From NCBI GenBank assembly GCA_965214305.1, contig OZ243949.1, positions 1,488,001 through 1,552,000 of the forward strand: 64,000 nucleotides of DNA, in the 5' to 3' direction. The stretch comes from Azophilus sp965214305 (GTDB lineage Bacteria; Pseudomonadota; Gammaproteobacteria; Pseudomonadales; Azotimanducaceae). The position numbers and the translations under genes were made by a program. Shown piece after piece: positions 19,197-28,165 of this stretch (position 1 is its first letter; the number at the start of each line of letters is the position of its first letter). The notes below the pieces were generated by a model. The model was not told where the DNA came from, did no database searches, and saw only the letters and a program-made list of their open reading frames with translations.

Positions 19197-19289
19197 TTCA
19201 ACTTCCGCGGTGGCCATGGCTTTGCGCATCGCCGATGAGGGGCGGGTTTGCGTATCGCCGTACAGATCAACCTCGGGCCGCTTTATCAT
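19197..19289 (-). pseudogene. Threonine aldolase-like N-terminal stump
   Basis: The frame starting at 19289 overlaps the stop of the GtrA gene by 4 bp and reads MIKRPEVDLYGDTQTRPSSA, then MRKAMATAEVE. This is the conserved N-terminus of low-specificity threonine aldolases and other beta-eliminating lyases (xxDTxTxPxxxMxxAMxxAEV). After about 31 residues the match ends in a GC-rich palindromic stretch and the rest of the gene (over 300 residues) is missing. The overlap suggests it was once in an operon with the GtrA gene. Confidence 0.6.
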
Positions 19290-19711
19290 TGGCTGCCTCC
19301 ATTGTTGGTTTTACCCACATAAACATAGCGGCGGCTTAGGAAGAAATTGTTGAGCGTCGCGGCGGCGGCACCGCAGACCAGTGAGAGCAGTGGCCGGCCG
19401 ACCAGCGGCCCACCCAATACCAGCGCACTGTATACACCGAAATTCACGGCGGTACCGAAGGCTTGGATGACCACATAGCGCAAGAAGCGCGCATCGGCCA
19501 CACGCACCAAAAACGTAAATTTCGCGTTCAACACAAAAGCGACCGAAACCGCCAGAAAAACGGAAACGAGGCGCGCGGAAATATGGCCAACCCCGGCCTG
19601 ATAGACGAGCAACGCCAACAGGCCGGCATCCACCAAAAAGCAAAAGCCGCCGACCATGAGAAAACGGGAGAGTTGATGGAGCAACGCACTCCTACCGGTA
19701 CTAGCCCGCAT
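19286..19711 (-). CDS. GtrA family membrane protein
   Basis: A 141-residue protein with four predicted membrane helices (about residues 15-35, 45-65, 80-100, 110-130) and a basic N-terminus. FLMVGGFCFLVDAGLLALL and the central FVLNAKFTFLV block fit the GtrA/DPMS family. These small proteins are thought to flip or help move polyprenyl-linked sugars across the inner membrane. The C-terminus NNFFLSRRYVYV is typical. It precedes the threonine aldolase stump on the same strand. The specific sugar pathway is not visible here. Confidence 0.8.
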   Translation of the reverse strand: MRASTGRSALLHQLSRFLMVGGFCFLVDAGLLALLVYQAGVGHISARLVSVFLAVSVAFVLNAKFTFLVRVADARFLRYVVIQAFGTAVNFGVYSALVLGGPLVGRPLLSLVCGAAAATLNNFFLSRRYVYVGKTNNGGSQ

Positions 19712-19862
19712 GTCTCACCAATTGTCTACCGCGCACACCAACGCATCAGTCGAGAGCAACGAAGGTTCAGCGCCTTCGCGACCAAAGTTGGCGGGGATAG
19801 GCGGGCCAACCCTCGCATGAAGCGAGCTTTAAGTTTGCTACTCGGCAAGGCGTTGGTGCGGA

Positions 19863-21008
19863 TCAATAACCCTCCAGTTCGCCGTAGCGGTTGCGATGGA
19901 AATTAACATTGCCAAAGGTTTGCTCGGCAACCGCCGCCCGCTTGATGAAAAAGCCGATATCGAATTCATCGGTCATGCCAATGCCACCGTGCATCTGTAT
20001 GCCCTCTCGGGAGACGAGATTATAGGCTTCACCAACCTTGGTTTTGGCGAGACTTGCAAGCTTGGCAATCTCGGTCTGGGCGCGCGCTTCATCAAGGGCG
20101 GTTAGCGCCTCCAAAACGCAAGACTTGGCCAGTTCCACCTCGCAGAACATGTTCGCCGCACGGTGTTTCAAAGCCTGGAACGAGCCGATGGGCACACCGA
20201 ACTGTTCGCGCTCCTTGAGGTATTGGATGGTGCGTTCGAAGCATTCCCGCAAGCCGCCCAGCATCTCGGCGGCAATGCCGATACGGGCAATATCCAGGGT
20301 CGGATCCAAAATGTCCGCACCTTGCCCAAGCTCGCCAATCAGGGCACCGGCAGCCACCCGGACCTTATCGAGTTCCACATTGGCGGCGTTGCGCGAGTCC
20401 ACCATGCCCATGCGCGCGACAGCAACGCCGGGGGCATCAGAGTCAACAATGAAAAGGCTGATACCGTCCCGGTCACCCGCCACCCCGGACGTGCGCGCCA
20501 CCACGATGAGTTGGTCGGCCACATGCCCATCGAGAACAAACGTCTTGCGGCCACTCAACACAAAACCATCCCCAACCGATGCCGCCGTGGTCGCCGTTCC
20601 ATAGGGAGCGTGGCGATGGGATTCCTCAAGTGCGAGCGCCATCAGTCGCTCGCCGGAGCAAATGCCCGGCAGCCAGGCCGCTTGCTGTTGGTCGCTGCCG
20701 CCCAAATTGATGGCGGTGCCGCAAACCCAAACGCTCGCAAACAATGGGCTCGCTCCCAGGGTGCGCCCGGTTTCCTCCGTCACCACGCCCAAACCCTTAT
20801 AGCCGAAGGCGAGGCCACCGAACGCTTCCGGGAACGGAATGCCCGCCCAGCCGAGTGCAACCATGGCCCGCCAGGTGTCGCGATCAAAACCGTCCGCCGA
20901 GCCGCCGTCGCGCAATGCGCGCAACTGCGAAATCGGCATGTTGTTGGCACAGAAGTCCTTGGCCGTGTCCTTGAGCATGGCTTGCTCTTCGCTGAGTATC
21001 ATCGGCAT
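19863..21008 (-). CDS. Acyl-CoA dehydrogenase
   Basis: A 381-residue FAD enzyme that oxidises an acyl-CoA to the 2-enoyl-CoA. The N-terminal helical domain, the beta domain (GRKTFVLDGHVADQLIVVAR) and the C-terminal helical domain (REQFGVPIGSFQALKHRAAN, QMHGGIGMTDEFDIGFFIKR) are all present and full length. The catalytic glutamate at the usual C-terminal site (IYEGT in medium-chain enzymes) is not evident. Such members often act as one half of a two-subunit enzyme or on unusual substrates. It is divergent from the DUF169 gene across a 210-bp gap. Confidence 0.9.
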   Translation of the reverse strand: MPMILSEEQAMLKDTAKDFCANNMPISQLRALRDGGSADGFDRDTWRAMVALGWAGIPFPEAFGGLAFGYKGLGVVTEETGRTLGASPLFASVWVCGTAINLGGSDQQQAAWLPGICSGERLMALALEESHRHAPYGTATTAASVGDGFVLSGRKTFVLDGHVADQLIVVARTSGVAGDRDGISLFIVDSDAPGVAVARMGMVDSRNAANVELDKVRVAAGALIGELGQGADILDPTLDIARIGIAAEMLGGLRECFERTIQYLKEREQFGVPIGSFQALKHRAANMFCEVELAKSCVLEALTALDEARAQTEIAKLASLAKTKVGEAYNLVSREGIQMHGGIGMTDEFDIGFFIKRAAVAEQTFGNVNFHRNRYGELEGY

Positions 21009-21218
21009 GGTAACTGTAACCCCTTATCTCACTCGGGAACGCGCTGTCTCGGGTAGGCGGGCAGCGCAAAGAGCGGGAAATGAAATCAGACTCGGCGGAT
21101 TTTGTCACCCTCCGAGCGACCCCGCTCGCCACCAAGTGGCTTAATCCCGCCATATACGCAGCCATATTCCTGTTAACATGGTTCCACCAATGAATTGACG
21201 ACCCGAGGGCGGGCCCAC

Positions 21219-22097
21219 ATGGCGAGCAACAACGACCCCGAGCATGTCATGGCCAAACCCAATCCCGACACCACCGACGACCCCGGCGGCGGCACCGTCA
21301 TCGCCACGGATCACAGCCATTACGACTGGGGGGAACTGGTCGCCGACTTGAACCGTTTTTTGCGTCTGCGCACCACCCCGATTGGTATGAAGCTCTTTAC
21401 AAGCCGGGCAGCAATGGAAGCCGTGCCCCGCATTCGCCGGCCGCGTGCCATCCACACCACCGACCAGATTGTGGGCCAGGCGGCACGCAACGGCTGGACC
21501 GTCGGCATTACCGTTGAGGACTTGGTCGGTGCCCAATGCAGCACGGTTATCGGCCTGCATCCGCGCAGCGAAGCATGGCTCTCCGGCGACCGCATGGCCG
21601 GTGTCTGGTATCGGGATGCGGCGGATGCCAGCGCCCACCAACAAGCTATGGATGTGGTTCCCCACGGCCGGTACGAGGCGATGGCGGTCAGCCCGTTGGC
21701 GAGCGGCCGGCTGAATCCCCCGGACATTTGCTTAATTTACGCAACCCCCGCCCAAATGATTCTATTTATCAACGGATTGCAGTGGGTTGGCTACAAAAAA
21801 CTCGCATGGGGATGCGTCGGCGAATCATCCTGTGCCGACTCCTGGGGCCGGGCGCTCAAAACCGGCGAACCGAGTCTTTCCATCCCCTGTTTCGCGGAGC
21901 GACGCTACGGCGGCGTGATGGAAGACGAACTGCTGATGGCGCTGCCGCCGAGGTATCTCCCCAAGACCATCGCCGGCCTTGAGGCATTATCGAACAATGG
22001 GCTACGCTACCCCATCCCGCCCTACGGTGTGAATAACGATGTCCGGGCGGGAATGGGCGTAAGCTACTCCGATACGGGCCAGCAGCCCGCATCTTAG
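21219..22097 (+). CDS. DUF169 domain protein
   Basis: A 292-residue cytoplasmic protein with a DUF169 domain: the N-terminal DLNRFLRLRTTPIGMKLF, a central DICLIYATPAQMILFINGLQ and the C-terminal SLSIPCFAERRYGG block. The family has conserved cysteines (here CVGESSCADSW) and unknown function, though it is common beside redox and one-carbon genes. The ATG at 21219 has GAGGG 9 nt upstream; an in-frame TTG at 21195 is less likely. The stop codon (TTAG) lies in the edge of a family B repeat, so the last residues may be set by that repeat. Confidence 0.75.
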   Translation: MASNNDPEHVMAKPNPDTTDDPGGGTVIATDHSHYDWGELVADLNRFLRLRTTPIGMKLFTSRAAMEAVPRIRRPRAIHTTDQIVGQAARNGWTVGITVEDLVGAQCSTVIGLHPRSEAWLSGDRMAGVWYRDAADASAHQQAMDVVPHGRYEAMAVSPLASGRLNPPDICLIYATPAQMILFINGLQWVGYKKLAWGCVGESSCADSWGRALKTGEPSLSIPCFAERRYGGVMEDELLMALPPRYLPKTIAGLEALSNNGLRYPIPPYGVNNDVRAGMGVSYSDTGQQPAS

Positions 22098-22236
22098 GAA
22101 TTCGCGGCTGCAAAGCCACTCTCGGCCGGTCGATTTCGTTGCATAGCTCGATATTCGCCTCAATCGACCGGCCGACGGGGCGGCGATAGCGGCTTTTTGC
22201 CTGGGCGACTTCCGCAGGCAGAAGGCCCAAGGCCCC
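22094..22236. repeat. Family B palindromic element, near-complete copy
   Basis: It begins inside the DUF169 stop codon with TTAGGAATTCGCGGCTGCAA and contains the family core GGTCGATTTCGTTGCATA, then ATTCGCCTCAATCGACCGGC. It ends near GACTTCCGCAGGC. It matches the 159-bp element at 52469 apart from trimmed ends and small deletions. Confidence 0.75.
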
Positions 22237-22261
22237 TGACAACAAAGAGATAGGAAGCACC

Positions 22262-23500
22262 ATGAAATTCGGCTTATTTTACGAACATCAATTGCCACGC
22301 GACTGGGACGAGCTGAGCGAATACCGGCTCTTGCAAAATTCGCTTGAGCAAATCGAACTCGCCGACCGCCTCGGTTTTCATTATGCCTGGGAGGTGGAGC
22401 ACCACTTTCTGGAGGAATATTCGCATTCCTCCGCTCCCGAGGTCTTTCTTGCCGCCGCCAGCCAACGAACGCAAAACATCCGTCTTGGCCACGGCATTGT
22501 GCAAATGACCACCAACCATCCGGCCCGTGTTGCGGAAAAGATCGCCACCCTTGATCTCATCTCCCACGGCCGTGTTGAGTTGGGCTTGGGCGAGGGTTCT
22601 TCCGTCACCGAACTGCACCCATTCAACCTGCGTTTCCGCGACAAGCGGCACATTTGGGAAGACGCCGTGCGCTGCACGTTGCCCATGTTTTGGAACCACG
22701 GCTGGGAATACGAGGGCGAGTACTTCAAGTTTCCGAAGCGGGCGGTAGTGCCAAAGCCGCTGCAAAAGCCCCATCCGCCCCTGTGGGTCGCCTGCTCGCA
22801 ATTGGATACCATCAAATACGCCGCGCACCGGGGCATGGGGGCGCTCAGCTTCAAGTTCGTCGATCTTGCCGCGGCGCACGCCTGGGTCCATGCCTACTAC
22901 AACACCTTCGTCCACAATCAGGAAAAGCTTTGCGAGTACGCCACCAATCCCAACATTGCCGTGGTAAGCGGATTCATGTGCGCGGCCACCGACGAACAGG
23001 CCTGGCGCCAAGCGGAAGGCTGGACCTTCTTCCAATTCGCGCTGAAGCTATACAACAAGGAAGGCCCGTTCGAACCCGGCTCAGTGAACATGTGGGAGCG
23101 CTATCAGGAGTGGCGGCGAACCCCCGCTGGCCAACGCCGTTCCGGCAGCGAACTCATCGGCTCTCCCGCAACGATTCGCGAGCGGCTCAGGGAACTGGAA
23201 GCGGCCCATGTTGACCAAGTCATTCTGCTCAACCAGGCGGGTAAAAACAGCCACGAAGACATCTGCTCAAGCTTGGAATTGTTCGCCCGGGAAGTCATGC
23301 CGGAGTTCACCGAGCGGCACGGCGAGCACGAGGCTTGGCAGGCCGCTGTTCTGAACGGCGACATAAAACTCGAGGAAATCGACACCGATCCACACAACTT
23401 CCAGACTCGGCAGACGCCCTTGCAATCGTCCTCGCGGGAAAGCCGAGACATGGTCGCCGGCGTGGTTGGGCGGCCAACAGCAAAATCGGTGGCCGTCTAG
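22262..23500 (+). CDS. Luciferase-like flavin monooxygenase
   Basis: A 412-residue member of the bacterial luciferase-like (LLM) family, FMN-dependent TIM-barrel oxidoreductases. It starts MKFGLFYEHQLPRDW, with AWEVEHHFLEEYSHSSAPEV, IRLGHGIVQMTTNHPARVAE and GRVELGLGEG in the expected order. A C-terminal cap follows, with GSPATIRERL before a 60-residue tail. It would oxidise an organic substrate using reduced flavin and O2. The TAG stop is part of a CTAG next to a family B remnant. Confidence 0.88.
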   Translation: MKFGLFYEHQLPRDWDELSEYRLLQNSLEQIELADRLGFHYAWEVEHHFLEEYSHSSAPEVFLAAASQRTQNIRLGHGIVQMTTNHPARVAEKIATLDLISHGRVELGLGEGSSVTELHPFNLRFRDKRHIWEDAVRCTLPMFWNHGWEYEGEYFKFPKRAVVPKPLQKPHPPLWVACSQLDTIKYAAHRGMGALSFKFVDLAAAHAWVHAYYNTFVHNQEKLCEYATNPNIAVVSGFMCAATDEQAWRQAEGWTFFQFALKLYNKEGPFEPGSVNMWERYQEWRRTPAGQRRSGSELIGSPATIRERLRELEAAHVDQVILLNQAGKNSHEDICSSLELFAREVMPEFTERHGEHEAWQAAVLNGDIKLEEIDTDPHNFQTRQTPLQSSSRESRDMVAGVVGRPTAKSVAV

Positions 23501-23540
23501 GAACCTCCGCCCGCGAATTCCCAGGGCGCGGGCTTCCGGT
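23497..23540. repeat. Family B remnant, internally deleted
   Basis: CTAG is followed by GAACCTCCGCCCGCGAATTC and then a right-end-like CCAGGGCGCGGGCTTCC. Only the two ends of the element remain, joined. The CTAG supplies the stop codon of the monooxygenase gene. Confidence 0.55.
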
Positions 23541-23559
23541 CCGCTTAACCCGCATAAAC

Positions 23560-23636
23560 TGGCGCGCCCGGGAGGATTCGAACCCCCGACACCTGGGTTC
23601 GAAGCCCAGTGCTCTGTCCAGCTGAGCTACGAGCGC
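23560..23636 (-). tRNA. tRNA-Arg (anticodon TCG)
   Basis: The minus strand reads GCGCTCGTAGCTCAGCTGGA at the 5' end and finishes CGGGCGC-G-CCA, so the acceptor stem has seven pairs (one G-U) and the CCA is encoded. The anticodon arm is CTGGG-CTTCGAA-CCCAG, giving TCG (reads CGN Arg codons). The T arm GGGGG-TTCGAAT-CCTCC is canonical. Length is 77 nt. Confidence 0.95.
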
Positions 23637-23716
23637 GTGGCGGCAGGGGCGGGGATAGTGCAGAAATCGCCCTGCCGAATCAAGCTGATATAGGGGAATG
23701 ATGGTATATTCGCCGC

Positions 23717-23804
23717 ATGAGTGCGGTCCCCAACTTCGACTGCCAGCGCTTCGTCAAGCTGCTTTAGCGGTGGCTACCACTTCACGAAACAACAGCAAAT
23801 ATGA
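23717..23804 (+). pseudogene. Possible HicA toxin remnant
   Basis: A short frame MSAVPNFDCQRFVKLL stops at 23767, but one frame over the sequence continues GGYHFTKQQ. Together they resemble the first 30 residues of HicA-type mRNA interferases (a KxLxxxGY-F-xxQ pattern). The double-stranded-RNA-binding core with the catalytic His is missing. The match is short, so this is only a suggestion. It could instead be a leader peptide of the next gene. Confidence 0.25.
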
Positions 23805-24712
23805 GCAAACAACCTCAGCGCCCGCGGCGCTGTCAACTATCCGTACCGGGTAGTTCCGAGAAGATGATGGCCAAAGCCGCCGGTTTGACGATCGACCACG
23901 TCTTTCTCGACCTGGAGGACGCCGTGGCGCCAAACGCCAAGACCCAAGCCAGGGCGTTGGTGGTGGACGCCATCAATAACTTGGAATGGCACCCGCGCAC
24001 CCTGTGCGTGCGCGTCAACGACGTGGAAACCGAGTGGTGTCACGACGACATTATTGAGATAGTGGCCGGTGCCGGCGAACGGCTCGACACCATCATGCTG
24101 ACCAAGGCGAAATCCGTCACCGATGTGCGCTTCGTCCATCTGCTGCTCGATCAACTTGAGAAAAAGCTGAAACTGCCAAACCGTATCGGCATCGAATGCC
24201 TGATCGAGGAAGCCGAGGGCATGATGAATGTCGATGCAATAGCGGCCTGCTCCGACCGCCTGGAATGCCTGGTCTTCGGCATGGGCGACTATTCCGCCAG
24301 CCAGGAAATGCAGCTTCCCTCCGTCGGCGCGGACGGCGGCTATCCCCCGGATCTCTGGCACTACCCCCGCTACAGAATGACCATCGCCTGCCGCGCCAAC
24401 GGCATCGACCCCGTCGACGGCCCCTTCGCCAACTTCCGCGACCCCGAAACCTTCCTGGAGGAGGCGCGAAGAGCATTGGTGTTGGGTATGGACGGCAAAT
24501 GGGCCATCCACCCAAACCAAGTGGAACTGGCCAACCGGGTTTTCACACCGGACGCGGAAGCCCTGGCCGTCGCACGCGCACAAAAGAAAGCTTACGACGC
24601 GGCATTGGCAAAAGGACAGGGCGCCATTAACGTTGATGGCGTTATGGTCGATGCGGCGAGCATCCGCCTTGTGCAGAGCCTAATTGATCGGGCGGACCTG
24701 ATCGGCCTATGA
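23801..24712 (+). CDS. HpcH/HpaI family CoA-ester lyase (malyl-CoA lyase-like)
   Basis: A 303-residue TIM-barrel lyase of the CitE/malyl-CoA lyase group. These cleave or form beta-hydroxyacyl-CoA esters such as malyl-CoA or methylmalyl-CoA using a divalent metal. The start RRCQLSVPGSSEKMMAKAAG carries the CoA-binding residues. FLDLEDAVAPNAK supplies the acidic metal site, VRVNDVETEW the substrate arginine, and GKWAIHPNQVELANRVFTP is the conserved C-terminal block. It overlaps the following ATPase gene by 4 bp (ATGA), so the two are translationally coupled. Which CoA ester it uses cannot be told from sequence. Confidence 0.88.
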   Translation: MSKQPQRPRRCQLSVPGSSEKMMAKAAGLTIDHVFLDLEDAVAPNAKTQARALVVDAINNLEWHPRTLCVRVNDVETEWCHDDIIEIVAGAGERLDTIMLTKAKSVTDVRFVHLLLDQLEKKLKLPNRIGIECLIEEAEGMMNVDAIAACSDRLECLVFGMGDYSASQEMQLPSVGADGGYPPDLWHYPRYRMTIACRANGIDPVDGPFANFRDPETFLEEARRALVLGMDGKWAIHPNQVELANRVFTPDAEALAVARAQKKAYDAALAKGQGAINVDGVMVDAASIRLVQSLIDRADLIGL

Positions 24713-26100
24713 CTATGAACAGCCGGCCCAATACCTTGGGCGAACTGAAAATTTCCGGCTATCAGCCGCTGCCGGTCAAAGCCGAACTGCGCAAAAACCT
24801 GATCGCCAAGCTCAGAGCGGGAGAACGGCTCTTCCCGGGTATTCGCGGTTATGACGACAGTGTGATTCCCCAGGTTGTCAACGCACTGCTCGGCAACCAA
24901 GACATCATCTTTTTAGGCGAACGCGGCCAAGCCAAATCACGCCTTGTGCGCAGCCTGCCAAGGCTACTCGATGAATGGACTCCGGTGCTGGCCGGTACCG
25001 AAATCCCCGAAGAGCCCTTGCGTCCAATTACCTCCGGGGGCCGGGCCATCGTTGCCGAGCACGGCGACGCGGCGGAGATTCAGTGGCTGCACAGAGACGA
25101 GCGCTTTGGCGAAAAGCTGGCGACACCGGACATCACCATTGCGGATCTGATTGGCGAAGTAGACCCGATCAAGATTGCCGAGGGGCGTTATCTGAGCGAT
25201 GCGCTCAGCCTCCATTACGGTTTGGTGCCGCGCGTGAACCGGGGCATCTTCGCCATCAACGAGCTGCCCGACCTTGCCGAGCGTATTCAGGTGGGCCTTC
25301 TGAATCTGCTCGAAGAGCGCGATATCCAGATCCGCGGCCACAAGGTGCGCCTGCCCCTTGATGTCTTCATCGTCGCCACCGCGAACCCCGAGGATTACAC
25401 CAATCGCGGCCGCATCATCACCCCACTGAAAGACCGCTACGGTGCCCAGATTCGCACCCACTACCCCAGCAGCATCGACCGGGAAGTGGAGATCATGGAA
25501 CAGGAGGCCGCCATTCTCGAAATGGGCGACTACGGCTTAACGGTGCTGCCCTTTATGAAGGAGATCATCGCCGAAATCACCCATCAGGCCCGCCGTTCAC
25601 CGGATATCAACCAACGCTCGGGGGTGTCCGTGCGCACCTCCATTGCCAATTACGAATCCTTGATTGCCAACGCCTTCCGTCGCGCCCTGGTACTCGGCGA
25701 GGCCGAAGTGGTTCCGCGTATCTCCGACCTTCCTTTTATCGTGCCGAGTTTCCAGGGCAAGGTGGAATTCGAGGCTATGGAAGAAGGCCAGGAGGACAAG
25801 ATCACCGCCCGCATCGTGCAAGGCGCGGTGAAGGGCGTGTTCGACCGCTACCACGAGCTTAACGACCTGGACCGCGTTGCCGAGGCGTTCACCGAGGGGC
25901 TGGCCGTGGAAACCGGTGATGCCATGCCCGCCAGCGAGTATCGGGAGACGGGCGGGCGGGTTCCCAGCTTCGCCGAAGTCTGGGGCGAGGGTTCGGATGG
26001 CGCGCGCGCGGCCCGGCTTGAATTCATCCTGGAGGGTTTGCATTTGCATAAGCTGTTGAACAAGCGCTCCATGGGTGGGCGGGCCACCTACACGGAGTGA
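24709..26100 (+). CDS. MoxR/chelatase-type AAA+ ATPase
   Basis: A 463-residue AAA+ ATPase of the magnesium-chelatase I/MoxR group. The P-loop (IIFLGERGQAKSRLVRSL) departs from the GxxxxGKT form by carrying Ala-Lys-Ser. FAINELPDLAERIQVGLLNL is Walker B, VFIVATANPEDYTNRGRII is sensor I, and the C-terminal lid has RSPDINQRSGVSVRTSIANY. It pairs with the VWA gene 10 bp downstream, like the Rv0958-Rv0959 pair of Mycobacterium tuberculosis. Such pairs are thought to act as chaperones or metal inserters for a partner enzyme. Coupling to the CoA lyase hints at a target. Confidence 0.9.
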   Translation: MTMNSRPNTLGELKISGYQPLPVKAELRKNLIAKLRAGERLFPGIRGYDDSVIPQVVNALLGNQDIIFLGERGQAKSRLVRSLPRLLDEWTPVLAGTEIPEEPLRPITSGGRAIVAEHGDAAEIQWLHRDERFGEKLATPDITIADLIGEVDPIKIAEGRYLSDALSLHYGLVPRVNRGIFAINELPDLAERIQVGLLNLLEERDIQIRGHKVRLPLDVFIVATANPEDYTNRGRIITPLKDRYGAQIRTHYPSSIDREVEIMEQEAAILEMGDYGLTVLPFMKEIIAEITHQARRSPDINQRSGVSVRTSIANYESLIANAFRRALVLGEAEVVPRISDLPFIVPSFQGKVEFEAMEEGQEDKITARIVQGAVKGVFDRYHELNDLDRVAEAFTEGLAVETGDAMPASEYRETGGRVPSFAEVWGEGSDGARAARLEFILEGLHLHKLLNKRSMGGRATYTE

Positions 26101-26110
26101 ACGGGGTCGG

Positions 26111-28165
26111 ATGAGACACCCTGCCCACTCGCACCGATTCACCGCCTGGGACGGCAGCCAAAAGCTGGCGCTCGACCCGGACCAAATCATGGCGGCAATC
26201 GCCGACGACCTCATCGAATTCGGCGACCTGCGCTGGGCCATGCGCAACCTGATGTCGCGCGGCATGCAAATCCCCCAAGGCGGCCATCTGCAAGGTTTGC
26301 GCGATATGCTGAAGACGTTGCGCGAGCGCAAACGCGAGCGTCTCGCCCGCTACGATCTGTCCAGCATTTTCGACGGCTTGCGCAAGCGGCTTGATGAAAT
26401 TCTCGATATGGAGCGGCGCACCATCGGGCAGTGGCTCGATTCCAACTCGCGCAAGAACGGTGCAGCCGAGGAACCGGGTGGGGACGCAAACTTCGCCGAC
26501 GACGTGCTAAAAAGCGTGGCGCAACGCAATCGTCAAACACTGGACAGCCTGCCCGAAAACACCGCCGGTCGCATCAAAGCGCTGGAAGACTATGACTTTC
26601 TCAACCCCGATGCACAAAGAAAATACCTCGAATTATTGAACGAAATGCGCCGGGCCATGACCAACATGTTCTTCAAGGACATCGAGAACATGGTCAACAA
26701 TCTCTCCGACGGCGATATCGCGCGCATGCGGGAGATGCTGAAGGCATTGAACGAAATGCTGGTGCGGCGCATTGCCGGCGAAGACCCGAGGTTCGATCAG
26801 TTCATGGACGAGTTCGGCGACCTATTCGGCGACCACCCGCCCGCGTCAATCGATGAACTGCTCGAACAGATGCGCGCGCAAATGGCCGCCGCCCAGTCGC
26901 TCCTGAACTCCATGTCCGCCACCCAGCGCGATGAATTGCAAGCCATGTTGCAGAGCCGTTTCGGCGACCCGGAACTTGATGCCCAGTTACGCAAGCTGGT
27001 CAAGGAATTGGATTTCCTCAATGCCGATGGCGGCCAGTACCGTTTTGACGGCAACGAACGCCTCGACCTCGAGGCCGCCATGCAACTGATGCACGAGATG
27101 CAGAGCATCGATGAACTCATCAAAGACATCCAGGAGGTGGAGCGAGGCGCCGATATCGACCGCATCGACCGCGATCTGCTGCGGCAACTGATGGGCGAGG
27201 AGGCGGTAGAAAATCTGGACAATCTGAAGGAACTGCTGGACGCCCTGGAAGAGGCCGGCTACATCCGCGCCACCGGCAACAACCGTTGGGAGCTGACAGC
27301 GCGTGGCTCGCGCATGATCGGCCAACAAGCGCTTGGCGAAATCTATCGGCGCTTGAAGAATCAAAATCTCGGCAGCCATGCCGTGCCTGAGGAAGGCCGT
27401 TTCGGCGAGCGCTTGGAGCAAACCAAGGCCTACGAATTCGGCGACCCCTTTCATCCACAGATGCCGCGCACCATCCTGAACGCGGTACACCGCCTGCGGC
27501 GGCAGGGCAACCCGCTCGGTAAGGCGGGCATTGTGCTCAAGGCCGAGGATTTTGAGATTTATCGCAACGAATACGTTACCTCGACGGCGACGGCGATGCT
27601 GGTTGATCTCTCCTGGTCGATGGCGCTGCGCGGTTCATTTCAAGCCGCCAAGAAAGTCGCCTTGGCGCTACACAACCTGATCACCACGCGGTATCCGAAA
27701 GATAGCTTCCACATCATCGGTTTCGCCGCCTACGCCAAGGAACTGAAGGCCGCGGAACTGCCGTACCTGCAATGGGACGAATATGTGTTGGGCACCAATA
27801 TGCAACAGGCCCTGCTGCTCGCCGAAAAGCGCCTGGCGCGACATCCGGGCGGTGCTAAACAGATCATCATGATCTCCGACGGCGAACCCACCGCGCACCT
27901 GGAGAACGGCCGGGCCCAATTCGCCTACCCGCCCACGCCGGAGACCATTCGCGCCACCTTCCGCGCCGTCAAGCATTGCACCGCCAGGGGCATCGCCATC
28001 AATACCTTCATGCTTGATGCGAGCTACTATCTCAAAGCCTTCATGGATGAAATTGCCCGCATCAACGGCGGGCGCGTGTTCTACACCACCCCGGAAAAAC
28101 TCGGCGAGTATATTCTGGTCGATTATGTGCAACACAAGCGTAAGCGACTGGCGCGTTCCGCTTAG
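26111..28165 (+). CDS. VWA domain protein, partner of the MoxR ATPase
   Basis: A 684-residue cytoplasmic protein. The first 400 residues are charged and helical (many Leu, Glu and Arg; coiled-coil-like at about 200-330). The C-terminal von Willebrand A domain (about 500-684) has the MIDAS motif MLVDLSWSMALRGSF, the GTNMQQALLLAEKRL threonine block and MISDGEPTAHLE. The MIDAS would bind Mg2+ and a partner protein. The ATG at 26111 was chosen because it lies 10 bp after the ATPase stop; an in-frame upstream ATG at 26075 overlaps it. The order lyase, ATPase, VWA is one operon by spacing. Confidence 0.9.
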   Translation: MRHPAHSHRFTAWDGSQKLALDPDQIMAAIADDLIEFGDLRWAMRNLMSRGMQIPQGGHLQGLRDMLKTLRERKRERLARYDLSSIFDGLRKRLDEILDMERRTIGQWLDSNSRKNGAAEEPGGDANFADDVLKSVAQRNRQTLDSLPENTAGRIKALEDYDFLNPDAQRKYLELLNEMRRAMTNMFFKDIENMVNNLSDGDIARMREMLKALNEMLVRRIAGEDPRFDQFMDEFGDLFGDHPPASIDELLEQMRAQMAAAQSLLNSMSATQRDELQAMLQSRFGDPELDAQLRKLVKELDFLNADGGQYRFDGNERLDLEAAMQLMHEMQSIDELIKDIQEVERGADIDRIDRDLLRQLMGEEAVENLDNLKELLDALEEAGYIRATGNNRWELTARGSRMIGQQALGEIYRRLKNQNLGSHAVPEEGRFGERLEQTKAYEFGDPFHPQMPRTILNAVHRLRRQGNPLGKAGIVLKAEDFEIYRNEYVTSTATAMLVDLSWSMALRGSFQAAKKVALALHNLITTRYPKDSFHIIGFAAYAKELKAAELPYLQWDEYVLGTNMQQALLLAEKRLARHPGGAKQIIMISDGEPTAHLENGRAQFAYPPTPETIRATFRAVKHCTARGIAINTFMLDASYYLKAFMDEIARINGGRVFYTTPEKLGEYILVDYVQHKRKRLARSA

